Shown: one piece after another, positions 7,185 to 14,587 of the stretch | Position numbering within the stretch: position 1 is the stretch's first letter | Layout of the letters: each line of letters begins with the position of its first letter | Origin: Halothece sp964463655 | GTDB lineage: Bacteria; Cyanobacteriota; Cyanobacteriia; Cyanobacteriales; Rubidibacteraceae | Assembly (NCBI GenBank): GCA_964463655.1 | Contig: CAYXDG010000056.1 | Coordinates: 1 to 23,561, forward strand | Direction: 5' to 3' | DNA length: 23,561 nucleotides | Notes under the pieces: model-generated | What the model saw: only the letters and a program-made list of their open reading frames with translations | Databases searched by the model: none | Told to the model about the DNA's origin: nothing | Made by a program: the position numbers and the translations under genes

Positions 7185-8081
7185 ATGAACTCTAAAAAAT
7201 TAGCTTCTTTTCTCCCTCCCCTTGCCCAACAATTAACTGAAGACACTTCAAGAAGGATTGTTGAAAACATTCAGCAAACTCCCATCAAAACCCCTCTTTC
7301 CCCTCACTCCATTTTAACCACTTATGTCCAAGAAGGACAAGGAAACCCCCCTTTATTACTCCTACATGGATTTGACAGTTCGTTATTAGAGTTTCGCCGT
7401 TTATTGCCTAAACTCTCAACAATTCAAGAAACTTATGCTGTAGATTTTTTAGGCTTTGGACTCACCGATCGCCCTCAAAATATTGGGATTACACCGCAGA
7501 ATATTAAAGCTCATCTCTACGCTTTTTGGAAACAGGTGATCCAACGTCCTATGATTTTATTAGGCGCTTCAATGGGGGGTGCTGTTGCCATTGATTTTAC
7601 CCTCACCTATCCCGAAGCAGTTCAGAAATTAATTTTACTCGATAGCGCTGGGTTTGCAGGTAGTCAAGGGATTGACAAGCTAATGATTTTTCCCCTCGAT
7701 CGCCTCGCCACCGCTTTTTTAAGTAATAAAATTGTTCGCCAAAAAATTAGTGAAAGTGCTTACTGCGATCGCGCTTTTGCCAGTAAAGATGCGTTAGTTT
7801 GCTCCATGTTACATCTGACTTGTCCGAACTGGTCACGGGCGTTAATTTCTTTTACCAAAAGTGGCGGTTATAACTTTTTAAGTGATAAAATAATGAACGT
7901 TAAGCAGCCGACTTTGATTGTTTGGGGAGAAGAAGATCAAATTGTTGGGACAAAAGATGCGAAAGAATTTGAAGCAGCGATCGCAAACAGTCAATTAGTT
8001 TGGATTCCTAAATCAGGTCATGTTCCTCATTTGGAAAAACCAGACGCAACAGCGCAAGCAATTCAAGCCTTTTTAGAGTAA
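7185..8081 (+). CDS. Alpha/beta-fold hydrolase
   Basis: The 298-residue protein has the alpha/beta hydrolase core. LLLLHGFDSS (about 57-66) gives the oxyanion-hole HG motif. GASMGG is the nucleophile elbow with Ser129. WGEEDQIV supplies the acid, probably Asp251, and SGHVPHLEKP the histidine, His279. All three catalytic residues are present, so it should be active. A cap insertion lies at about residues 155-235. No signal peptide is seen, so the enzyme is probably cytosolic. The family includes haloalkane dehalogenases, epoxide hydrolases and C-C bond hydrolases; nothing here fixes the substrate. The gene stands alone, 103 bp after ycf33, with the ligase pseudogene starting 31 bp after its stop. 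Confidence 0.9.
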   Translation: MNSKKLASFLPPLAQQLTEDTSRRIVENIQQTPIKTPLSPHSILTTYVQEGQGNPPLLLLHGFDSSLLEFRRLLPKLSTIQETYAVDFLGFGLTDRPQNIGITPQNIKAHLYAFWKQVIQRPMILLGASMGGAVAIDFTLTYPEAVQKLILLDSAGFAGSQGIDKLMIFPLDRLATAFLSNKIVRQKISESAYCDRAFASKDALVCSMLHLTCPNWSRALISFTKSGGYNFLSDKIMNVKQPTLIVWGEEDQIVGTKDAKEFEAAIANSQLVWIPKSGHVPHLEKPDATAQAIQAFLE

Positions 8082-8112
8082 TTAACTTTTCTCCTCACTC
8101 ACCATATAACAA

Positions 8113-8335
8113 ATGACCCATGAGAAACAATTGTGCTTTGTTGCTCTTCTTCCACAAAGCATTGCTCAGCACTCTTGAAGAGCAGTTAGGGTTGGTCGAT
8201 CGAGTGGCAAAGTCTCGTTCATTTGTTCCCCATATAACGGTTGCGTTTCGAGATTTAAGTAAGTCTAATTTTCGCAAAGCATGGTCAGTGTATCAAGAAA
8301 AACAGTTTGATTATCATTCCCTCAAAAAAGAGTGA
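8113..8335 (+). pseudogene. 2'-5' RNA ligase (2H phosphoesterase) pseudogene, internally deleted and frameshifted
   Basis: Two pieces of one family are joined out of frame. From the ATG at 8113 comes MTHEKQLCFVALLPQSIAQH and then a stop, which looks like the N-terminal strand of 2H phosphoesterases. One frame over, about 8175-8335, comes LEEQLGLVDRVAKSRSF, then VPHITVAFRDLSKSNF and RKAWSVYQEKQFDYHSL, the C-terminal half with the second HxT motif (HIT). The middle of the family, about 100 residues including the first HxT motif, is missing, and so is the last strand. The reading frame that starts at 8120 covers only the second piece and is unlikely to be translated into a working enzyme. Confidence 0.7.
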
Positions 8336-8356
8336 AAAACCCAAGCGGGCTATTAG

Positions 8357-8430
<74 letters not shown>

Positions 8431-8543
8431 ATAATGGCTCTAGGAATCCCTCCAAGTTTGGGGGGTTGAGGAACGAAATCTGTAGCAGTCTTTTTAAGAT
8501 TTCATATTAACCTATAATACCACAGAAAAAAAGTCGATCGCAT

Positions 8544-8555
8544 TGCTGATCAGCA
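8544..8555. promoter_or_regulatory. 12-bp palindrome upstream of lipA
   Basis: TGCTGATCAGCA is a perfect 12-bp palindrome 52 nt before the lipA start, a little upstream of a possible -10 (GATAAT, about 8570). It could be an operator. The owner is unknown and the match could be chance. Confidence 0.3.
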
Positions 8556-8607
8556 TCATACCAAGTTAAGATAATGAGGCGTACTTTGAAGTTGGAGCAG
8601 CTAGAGC

Positions 8608-9483
8608 GTGACCGTAAAACCTGATTGGTTAAGGGTAAAAGCCCCTCAAGTTGAGCGTGTCGGAAAAGTTAAGGAGACTCTAAGGGGGTTAAACTTAAAT
8701 ACCGTTTGCGAGGAAGCATCTTGTCCCAATATTGGTGAATGTTTCCAGAAGGGAACGGCGACATTTTTGATTATGGGTCCTGCTTGTACCCGCGCTTGTC
8801 CCTATTGCGATATTGATTTTGAGAAAAAACCAAAAGCCCTCGATCCCCTTGAACCCTTAAACTTAGCAGAAGCTGTCCAAAGAATGGGGTTGAATCATGC
8901 GGTGATTACTTCTGTCAATCGTGATGATTTAGAAGATGGGGGTGCATCTCAGTTTGTACGCTGTATTGAACAAGTCCGTAAACTCTCTCCTCAAACCACG
9001 ATCGAGCTACTCATTCCCGACCTCTGTGGCAATTGGGAAGCCTTAGCAACTATTCTCAACGCCAAGCCAGATGTCCTCAATCATAACATAGAAACGGTTC
9101 CTCGCTTGTACCGTCGTGTCCGTCCCCAAGCTGATTATGGGCGATCGCTGCAATTATTACAAAAAACCCGTGAGTTAGCTCCTTGGATTTATACTAAATC
9201 AGGGTTAATGGTCGGTTGGGATGAAACAGAAGCAGAAGTCAAATCGGTCATGGACGATCTGCGAGCAGTCGATTGTGATATTATTACAATCGGGCAATAT
9301 TTACAACCCAGCCAAAAGCATTTGGGAGTCAAACAGTTTGTTACGCCTGAAACCTTTGCTAAATGGCAAAGCTATGGAAAGGCGATCGGTTTTTTACAAG
9401 TTGTTTCTTCTCCCTTGACTCGCAGTTCCTATCACGCAGAACAAGTGCGAGAATTAATGAAAGCCCACCCGCGATCGCAATGA
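8608..9483 (+). CDS. lipA: Lipoyl synthase (radical SAM)
   Basis: LipA inserts sulfur at C6 and C8 of protein-bound octanoyl groups to make the lipoyl cofactor of pyruvate dehydrogenase, the glycine cleavage H protein and related complexes. The 291-residue protein has both cysteine sets. CEEASCPNIGEC (Cys34, Cys39, Cys45) holds the sacrificial 4Fe-4S cluster, and CTRACPYC (Cys60, Cys64, Cys67) holds the radical-SAM cluster. The C-terminal RSSYHA motif supplies the serine ligand of the auxiliary cluster. The start is a GTG, preceded by GGAG at 8594-8597. Many cyanobacteria carry two lipA genes; one is visible here. hisG follows 17 nt later on the same strand, so the two may be co-transcribed without sharing a pathway. 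Confidence 0.96.
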   Translation: MTVKPDWLRVKAPQVERVGKVKETLRGLNLNTVCEEASCPNIGECFQKGTATFLIMGPACTRACPYCDIDFEKKPKALDPLEPLNLAEAVQRMGLNHAVITSVNRDDLEDGGASQFVRCIEQVRKLSPQTTIELLIPDLCGNWEALATILNAKPDVLNHNIETVPRLYRRVRPQADYGRSLQLLQKTRELAPWIYTKSGLMVGWDETEAEVKSVMDDLRAVDCDIITIGQYLQPSQKHLGVKQFVTPETFAKWQSYGKAIGFLQVVSSPLTRSSYHAEQVRELMKAHPRSQ

Positions 9484-9500
9484 ATATGATTAATTGATAT

Positions 9501-10160
9501 ATGATTACTGTCGCTTTACCTAAAGGGGCGCTGCTTGAAGAGAGTATTCGCTTATTCCAACAAATTGGTTTAGATTTTAGTGCATTTAATGAGCCGAAAA
9601 ACCGCGCTTTGCAGATTGTTGATCCCACAAAGACCGCACAAGCTCTCTTAGTCCGTGCGCTGGATGTTCCCGTTTATGTAGAATATGGACAAGCCCAAAT
9701 GGGAATTGTTGGCTATGATGTTCTCAGGGAAAAAAGCCCGAAAGTTGCAGATTTGGCTGACTTAAAGTTTGGTTCTTGTCGTCTGTCGGTAGCAGTGAGA
9801 GCAGATAGCAATTATCAGCAATCGCGATCGCTTCCTCCCCATGCGCGAGTGGCTTCTAAGTTTGTCCATTGTGCCCGCGAACATTTTGATCGTCTAGATT
9901 TACCAGTGGAAATTGTCCCCTTGTATGGTTCAGTGGAATTGGGACCAATTACAGGAATGTCAGAGGCGATCGTGGATTTAGTTTCTACAGGGCGCACGTT
10001 GCGGGAAAATGGACTCGTAGAAATTGATTTATTGTTTGAAAGTACCGCCCATCTTATTGCTCATCCTTTGAGTTACCGTTTAAATCAAGGCGATCTCGCA
10101 CAATGCTGCGACGCGATCGCCAAGGCAACTAAAGCAACTCAAGAGACGGTTGCAGTCTGA
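9501..10160 (+). CDS. hisG: ATP phosphoribosyltransferase, short form
   Basis: HisG catalyses the first committed step of histidine synthesis, joining ATP and PRPP to phosphoribosyl-ATP. At 219 residues it is the short form (HisG-S), which lacks the C-terminal ACT-like regulatory domain and needs HisZ for activity and histidine feedback; hisZ is not in this window. Visible signatures are the N-terminal ALPKGALLEESIRLF, GIVGYDVLRE near 68-77, and the PRPP-binding loop EAIVDLVSTGRTLRENGL at 155-172. It lies 17 nt downstream of lipA. Its stop codon is only 2 nt from that of the convergent pstB, so no intergenic terminator separates the two transcripts. Confidence 0.95.
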   Translation: MITVALPKGALLEESIRLFQQIGLDFSAFNEPKNRALQIVDPTKTAQALLVRALDVPVYVEYGQAQMGIVGYDVLREKSPKVADLADLKFGSCRLSVAVRADSNYQQSRSLPPHARVASKFVHCAREHFDRLDLPVEIVPLYGSVELGPITGMSEAIVDLVSTGRTLRENGLVEIDLLFESTAHLIAHPLSYRLNQGDLAQCCDAIAKATKATQETVAV

Positions 10161-10162
10161 GT

Positions 10163-10972
10163 TTACAACTGGGTGGGGCGCACCCGTCTCCCTGTAACAT
10201 ATTCTTGAGTGGCACTTTGACTGGGACGTTGGAAAATGATCTCAGTGCGGTCATATTCCACCAAATACCCCGCCTTATCCATTTCCCCTAAATTAAAAAA
10301 GGCAACGCGATCGCAGATTAAAGAGGCTTGTTTTAAGTTATGAGTGACTACAATTAGGGTATAATCCTTTTGCAGTTCCCGAATTAATTCTTCAATGCGA
10401 GCCGTGGAAATGGGGTCAAGAGAGGAACAAGGTTCATCCATCAAAATCACTTCTGGCTGAAGCGCGATCGCGCGAGCGATACAAAGTCGTTGTTGTTGTC
10501 CCCCTGAAAGGGTCAGAGCACTTTTCTTCAAGCGGTCTTTCACTTCATCCCACAATCCCACCTGACGCAGAGAATATTCTACTAAATCATCTTTATTCCC
10601 GTGATAGCCATTGACCTTTAAACCCAATGCAATATTGTCATAAATAGATTTTGGGAAAGGATTGGGGCGTTGAAAGACCATTCCTACCTGTTGACGTAAC
10701 GCCACAGGATTCACCGTATCATCGTTAATATTTTTTCCGTTTAAAGTGATTAAACCAGTAACCTTTACCCCTTTCACCAAATCATTTAAACGATTAAAAC
10801 TGCGGAGGAGGGTACTTTTCCCACAACCAGAAGGGCCAATGAAACCGACGACCTGATGACGTGGGACATCGAAACTGACATTGCTGATAGCGCACTGCCC
10901 ACTGTAGTAAACGGAAACATCATTAGCTTGTAAAACGATATCTTGTTTTTTTTGGGTTGATGAAGATTCCAT
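10163..10972 (-). CDS. pstB: Phosphate ABC transporter ATP-binding protein PstB
   Basis: The 269-residue protein is a standard PstB ATPase. Walker A is GPSGCGKS (46-53). The Q-loop region is MVFQRPNPFPKSIYDNI. The ABC signature is LSGGQQQR (155-162). Walker B with catalytic Glu is VILMDEP (Glu180), followed by the D-loop SSLDP and the switch His in VVTHNL. The NPFPKSIYDNIA wording is typical of PstB among ABC ATPases. It energises inorganic phosphate import at the plasma membrane. It lies 39 bp after the fused permease gene on the same strand, so the two form an operon. The binding protein PstS and the regulator PhoU are not in the window. Confidence 0.96.
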   Translation of the reverse strand: MESSSTQKKQDIVLQANDVSVYYSGQCAISNVSFDVPRHQVVGFIGPSGCGKSTLLRSFNRLNDLVKGVKVTGLITLNGKNINDDTVNPVALRQQVGMVFQRPNPFPKSIYDNIALGLKVNGYHGNKDDLVEYSLRQVGLWDEVKDRLKKSALTLSGGQQQRLCIARAIALQPEVILMDEPCSSLDPISTARIEELIRELQKDYTLIVVTHNLKQASLICDRVAFFNLGEMDKAGYLVEYDRTEIIFQRPSQSATQEYVTGRRVRPTQL

Positions 10973-11011
10973 GATTCTGACTTATTAGTAAATAATGGTG
11001 GTTGGCTGAAA

Positions 11012-12931
11012 TTAAGTTAATTCCCGACGATAAAAATCTCTTAAAAAGACAGCAACGACGTTCAATAACAATACCAAGATCACGAGAATGATCGTGGCAG
11101 CAGCAGCATTGTTTTGTACACCCTCAGACGGTTGTTGCAGCCAATAAAAGATTTGCACTGGCAAAGCAGTATATTGGGTTTGTAAGCCTGGGATGAAACG
11201 GACAGCAGCAGCAGCACCAACAGCGAGGAGAGCAGCGGTTTCCCCCACTGCCTTGGATAACCCCAGCAAAACCCCAGTTAGCAACCCAGGCAAAGCCGCA
11301 GGGATAATTAAATAACCCAGCATTTGTCCTTTCGTCATTCCTACCGCATATCCTCCCTGTCGAATTGCTGGTGAAATCTCTCTAAATGCTGATCGACTGG
11401 TAATAATAACAATCGGCAAAGCAATCACCCCTAAAGTCAGCCCAGCTGCTAAAATTGTGTTCCCTTGAGTGAGAGGTTTGAGGATATGAACAAACAACTC
11501 TAATCCCAACAAACCATAAATAATTGAAGGCACAGCAGCTAAGTTGGCAATATTAATCTCGATCGCCCGAGCCAGCCAATTATCAGGATAATATTCTTCC
11601 AAATAGATCGCAGCGCCCACCCCAAATGGCACAACTAAGATGGCAGTTAATATAAATAGCCATAACGTTCCCAAGAGAGGAGCTAAAATGCCAGACTCCT
11701 CTGGTTTGCGAGAAGCATAACTGGTGATAAATTCCCAATTCACTCGCGGGAGACCACTATGGGCTAAGTCACCCAAAAGCACCAGCAACACGACTAAGCC
11801 CGCAAAAGCACCCAGTAAAGCTAGCAAACCAAATCCTCGATCGCGCCACATTCGATAAGGTTGAGAAGCCGTTTCTCCTTTGAGGGATTGCACTTGCTGT
11901 TTTAGGCTTTCTGCCACTTGGATTTCTTCTTGCTCGGTTGACTCTGAACTTTCTAAGAGTTCTGCTTTTGGGGTCAGCAGCCCACTAATGAAGTTTTCGC
12001 TCCTACGGGTTAGCAAGTTCCCGACAGTGTTAAGGATGAGTGTGACCAAATATAAAATTGCCCCAACTGCAAAAATCGTATGAAACAGGGTCGAACCATA
12101 CTCAACTGTTCCCAAACTAACTTGAATAATGAAAACGGTCATGGTTTGCACACTAACTAAGGGATTAAGGGTTAAGTTAGGATTTTGACCAGCAGCAATA
12201 TAAACAATCATCGCTTCTCCAATAGCCTGTGAAATCGCCAAGGTGATGGAAGCAATAATTCCAGAACGTGCGGCAGGAATCAAGACTTTAATCACCATTT
12301 CGCTTTTAGTAAATCCCATCGCGTAAGCTCCCTCACGCACTTCTTGGGGAACATTTCTTAAAGCGTCTTCACTCAAAGAAGAAATGGTTGGGGTAATTAA
12401 AATACCAACAATAATTCCAGCACTGAGAGAATTAAAAGTTTCTAAGCCAGGAATAAAGTTTTTGAGGAGTGGAGTAAAAAATAACAATGTGAAATAACCG
12501 AGGACAACTGTCGGAATCCCATTCAGGGCTTCTAAAGCTGGTTTGAGAAAACGTCGCACCACAGGATTCGCATATTCAGAGAGATAAACCGCTCCCATGA
12601 CACCAATGGAAACGGCGGTGATTGTGGCGATCACAGTGACCATGAAGGTGGCGCTGGCTAAGACAAAAATCCCATACTGAACGTTAGGTCCGCTAAACCA
12701 AGCTGTCCACTGTGTATCTGTCAGAAATTTCCAGAGAGGGACTTCTTGAAAGAAAAAAATTGTCTCGACAAACAGAACGATAATGATAGAAAGCGTAACT
12801 AAAACTGGAATTGAACCGAGAAAGGCAAGTCCTCGCTCCAACCAATTTTCTATCCTGATCGTGGCAAGTAAATTCCTTTTCCAAGGAGAAGGACTCTCTT
12901 GCGGGTGCATTTCGGCTTGATTTGTACTCAT
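11012..12931 (-). CDS. pstCA: Phosphate ABC transporter permease, PstC and PstA fused in one chain
   Basis: This single 639-residue frame contains two complete permease domains. Residues about 35-308 match PstC (LSEYANPVVRRFLKPALEAL, NGIPTVVLGYFTLLFFTPLL) with an EAA loop at about 188-220 (NVPQEVREGAYAMGFTKSEM). Residues about 365-639 match PstA (AIYLEEYYPDNWLARAIEIN, LAAVPSIIYGLLGLELF) with its own EAA loop at about 513-546 (FREISPAIRQGGYAVGMTKG). Between them lies a charged, helix-prone linker (about 309-360: ELLESSESTEQEEIQVAESL and on). PstC and PstA are normally separate proteins that pair across the membrane with a PstB dimer. Both coupling loops look intact, so the fusion should work as a pre-assembled channel. 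No internal stop or frameshift is seen. The start lacks a strong Shine-Dalgarno. A possible Pho box lies about 100 bp upstream. Confidence 0.92.
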   Translation of the reverse strand: MSTNQAEMHPQESPSPWKRNLLATIRIENWLERGLAFLGSIPVLVTLSIIIVLFVETIFFFQEVPLWKFLTDTQWTAWFSGPNVQYGIFVLASATFMVTVIATITAVSIGVMGAVYLSEYANPVVRRFLKPALEALNGIPTVVLGYFTLLFFTPLLKNFIPGLETFNSLSAGIIVGILITPTISSLSEDALRNVPQEVREGAYAMGFTKSEMVIKVLIPAARSGIIASITLAISQAIGEAMIVYIAAGQNPNLTLNPLVSVQTMTVFIIQVSLGTVEYGSTLFHTIFAVGAILYLVTLILNTVGNLLTRRSENFISGLLTPKAELLESSESTEQEEIQVAESLKQQVQSLKGETASQPYRMWRDRGFGLLALLGAFAGLVVLLVLLGDLAHSGLPRVNWEFITSYASRKPEESGILAPLLGTLWLFILTAILVVPFGVGAAIYLEEYYPDNWLARAIEINIANLAAVPSIIYGLLGLELFVHILKPLTQGNTILAAGLTLGVIALPIVIITSRSAFREISPAIRQGGYAVGMTKGQMLGYLIIPAALPGLLTGVLLGLSKAVGETAALLAVGAAAAVRFIPGLQTQYTALPVQIFYWLQQPSEGVQNNAAAATIILVILVLLLNVVAVFLRDFYRRELT

Positions 12932-13030
12932 CCGCTTTCTGAAGTTAGTAATTTTCCTCTTAAGTATAAAGTTGCTTCAGTGCTATACTAGCTAACTTTC
13001 CTCACTTATACCTTGTCACCATAGTCGCTT

Positions 13031-13061
13031 TAGTTAAATTTCGGATTACCAATTTGTTAAA
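13031..13061 (-). promoter_or_regulatory. Candidate Pho box upstream of pstCA
   Basis: On the minus strand TTTAACAA (13054-13061) and TTTAACTA (13031-13038) are 23 bp apart, about two helical turns, with a degenerate 8-mer between them. The second matches the cyanobacterial PyTTAAPyPy(T/A) element; the first matches partly. A TATAAG box lies about 20 bp downstream. Position and direction fit SphR/PhoB control of the phosphate transporter. Confidence 0.35.
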
Positions 13062-13070
13062 TTTTGGTAA
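13046..13070. promoter_or_regulatory. Inverted repeat TTACCAA-N11-TTGGTAA
   Basis: Two perfect 7-bp half-sites are separated by 11 bp, giving 18-bp centre spacing, in the divergent region between pstCA and petE. This is the geometry of a dimeric regulator site. The candidate Pho box overlaps it. I cannot assign a regulator. Confidence 0.4.
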
Positions 13071-13253
13071 ACCAGTTTTTGGGTCATTGGTGAATAAGTA
13101 AAGACATTCCTGTTCTTTCCACAGGTCCAGGAATAGAAATATCTCTACTGTAATTTGATCACAAAGCACTAAATACCAAGGACAAAGACTTAAGTTTTGA
13201 CCCATTTTCCCCTAAAATTAGTCTTGTTAGTGAATTCGACAACCTGTAAAACT

Positions 13254-13643
13254 ATGAAAAAACTTGCTTTAATCCTTGCCACCTTGTTAATGGCTTTGGG
13301 AGCGTTTGCTTTCAACACCAGTCCTGCTCAAGCAGAAACCTACCAAGTTAAGATGGGGTCTGACAGAGCGCAGCTAGTCTTTGAGCCATCCCAATTCACA
13401 GTTTATCCTGGCGATACCGTAGAATTTGTGATGAATAAAGTTGCTCCTCATAATGTGGTATTTGACCCCAGTCTTTCCAAAAGTGCTACTTTAGCTAAGT
13501 CCTTCTCCATGAATAAACTTTTATTCGCTCCTGGCACTAGCTACAGCATCACAATTCCAGAAGATGCAGAAAAAGGTTCTTATCCCTTCTACTGCACTCC
13601 TCATCGCGGTGCTGGAATGTCTGGCAAAATGATTATTGAATAA
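13254..13643 (+). CDS. petE: Plastocyanin precursor (soluble, lumenal)
   Basis: Plastocyanin carries electrons from cytochrome b6f to photosystem I in the thylakoid lumen. The precursor has 129 residues from the ATG at 13254; an earlier in-frame TTG-type start would add residues ahead of a good signal peptide. The signal peptide is MKKLALILATLLMALGAFAF then NTSPAQA, with cleavage after Ala27. The mature 102-residue cupredoxin has all type-1 copper ligands: His66 (APHNVVF), Cys114, His117 and Met122 (YCTPHRGAGM). Length and motifs are normal. It is divergent from pstCA and followed 96 bp later by the lipoprotein paralogue, with a hairpin between them. Copper-dependent control is usual for petE, but no site for it is obvious. 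Confidence 0.96.
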   Translation: MKKLALILATLLMALGAFAFNTSPAQAETYQVKMGSDRAQLVFEPSQFTVYPGDTVEFVMNKVAPHNVVFDPSLSKSATLAKSFSMNKLLFAPGTSYSITIPEDAEKGSYPFYCTPHRGAGMSGKMIIE

Positions 13644-13662
13644 TTGTTAAGCTAGAATAAAC

Positions 13663-13697
13663 GGTTGATCTGATTCAACTTTTACAATCAGTCAACC
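13663..13697 (+). terminator. Stem-loop between the two plastocyanin genes
   Basis: GGTTGA-T-CTGATT (13663-13675) pairs with AATCAG-TCAACC (13686-13697): 12 bp with a single bulged T and a 10-nt loop, 19 nt after the petE stop. The following sequence is T-rich but has no clean T-run. It may be a partial terminator or an RNA-stability element that sets different levels for the two genes. Confidence 0.5.
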
Positions 13698-13739
13698 TTC
13701 TAATTTTCACTGTCCTAAAGCGTACAGATAATATTTTTC

Positions 13740-14333
13740 ATGATGAAACCAATCCAAACTTTCCTCACTTTTTTATTGGCGGTTACCCTCCTCTTAGGAG
13801 GATGTAGCGGTGCTAGTGAAGCAAAAAGCCCAGCAGAGACTCAAACTGCTCCCACGGAAGAAACTACTCAAGCTCCAGAAACCACTGAACCTGTTGAACA
13901 GGAAGAAACAGCTGCTGAAGTAGAAGAAACTGCCGAAGCAGAAGAAGTTGCTGCTTCTGAAACTGAAGAAACAGAAGTTGCTGCTAACACTGAGGAAGAA
14001 ACCAGTGCTGCTGGTGGACAGACCTATCAAGTGAAAATGGGTTCTGATACAGGACAACTGAAATATGTTCCTGAGAAACTCACAATTCATCCAGGGGATA
14101 CAGTCGAGTTTGTGATGAATAAACTTGCTCCTCATAATGTTGTTTTTGATAACACTGGGGTTCCTGATGGTGCAAAAGCACTGGCAAGTTCTCTCAGCAA
14201 AAATAAACTGTTATCTGGTGCTGGACAAACTCACACGGTAACTTTCCCTGAAGATGCTCCCAAAGGAGAATACAGCTACTATTGTCAGCCTCATCGTGGC
14301 GCTGGAATGAATGGCAAAATTATTGTTGAATAA
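13740..14333 (+). CDS. Lipid-anchored plastocyanin-like protein with a Glu-rich tether
   Basis: The 197-residue protein has three parts. Residues 1-22 are a lipoprotein signal with lipobox LLGGC (Cys22). Residues 23-94 are a low-complexity tether of E, T, A, P and S with 22 Glu, no Asp and one Lys. Residues 95-197 are a plastocyanin domain. All copper ligands are present: His132 (APHNVVF), Cys182, His185 and Met190 (YCQPHRGAGM). The domain starts with the same YQVKMGSD as the neighbouring petE product, so a tandem duplication followed by gain of the anchor is the simplest history. It should be a membrane-tethered copper protein, on the thylakoid lumen side or the periplasmic side of the plasma membrane. 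Whether it feeds photosystem I, a cytochrome oxidase or neither cannot be told. A second in-frame ATG lies directly after the first. Confidence 0.88.
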   Translation: MMKPIQTFLTFLLAVTLLLGGCSGASEAKSPAETQTAPTEETTQAPETTEPVEQEETAAEVEETAEAEEVAASETEETEVAANTEEETSAAGGQTYQVKMGSDTGQLKYVPEKLTIHPGDTVEFVMNKLAPHNVVFDNTGVPDGAKALASSLSKNKLLSGAGQTHTVTFPEDAPKGEYSYYCQPHRGAGMNGKIIVE

Positions 14334-14419
14334 GATTTTCAGCGATTTCCGAAGGGTGGTGGCTTTCTGTTACTCTCTCTGTCAGTCTGATTACCTCTGA
14401 AGTGCTATCATTGCCATTT

Positions 14420-14456
14420 TTCCCTCCCTCTGCTGTGTTGAGCGGAGGGAATTTTT
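14420..14456 (+). terminator. Intrinsic terminator after the plastocyanin pair
   Basis: TTCCCTCC (14420-14427) pairs perfectly with GGAGGGAA (14444-14451), and TTTTT follows at 14452-14456. An alternative pairing of GCT with AGC inside the loop lengthens the helix. It lies 87 nt after the stop of the lipoprotein gene. Confidence 0.85.
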
Positions 14457-14587
14457 CATGATTTAGCAAACTAAGCTAAGACGCTATTAAATCGGGTATT
14501 TTGAAGTTAACGGGAAAACCTGATGATCCCTACTGTTCCCTTGAATCAATGAATTGTAAACACACCATCGCTATTCGTTATGTATGA

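Larger units (their letters stand above)
12932..13253. other. 322-bp divergent intergenic region, pstCA / petE
   Basis: No gene was found. The stretch is AT-rich and holds a candidate Pho box and an inverted repeat (both listed separately). A minus-strand -10-like TATAAG lies at 13005-13010, and a TTGACC hexamer at 13197-13202 points towards petE with only a weak -10 behind it. Open frames crossing the region on either strand show no family resemblance. Confidence 0.6.

Noticed and set aside
13197..13253. TTG-started N-terminal extension of petE
   Set aside because: It places 19 residues before a standard signal peptide; the ATG at 13254 gives a normal plastocyanin precursor.
13794..14135. 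113-codon minus-strand frame rich in Phe and Ser opposite the lipoprotein gene
   Set aside because: It is the antisense shadow of the Glu-rich tether (GAA repeats read as TTC) and has no family resemblance.
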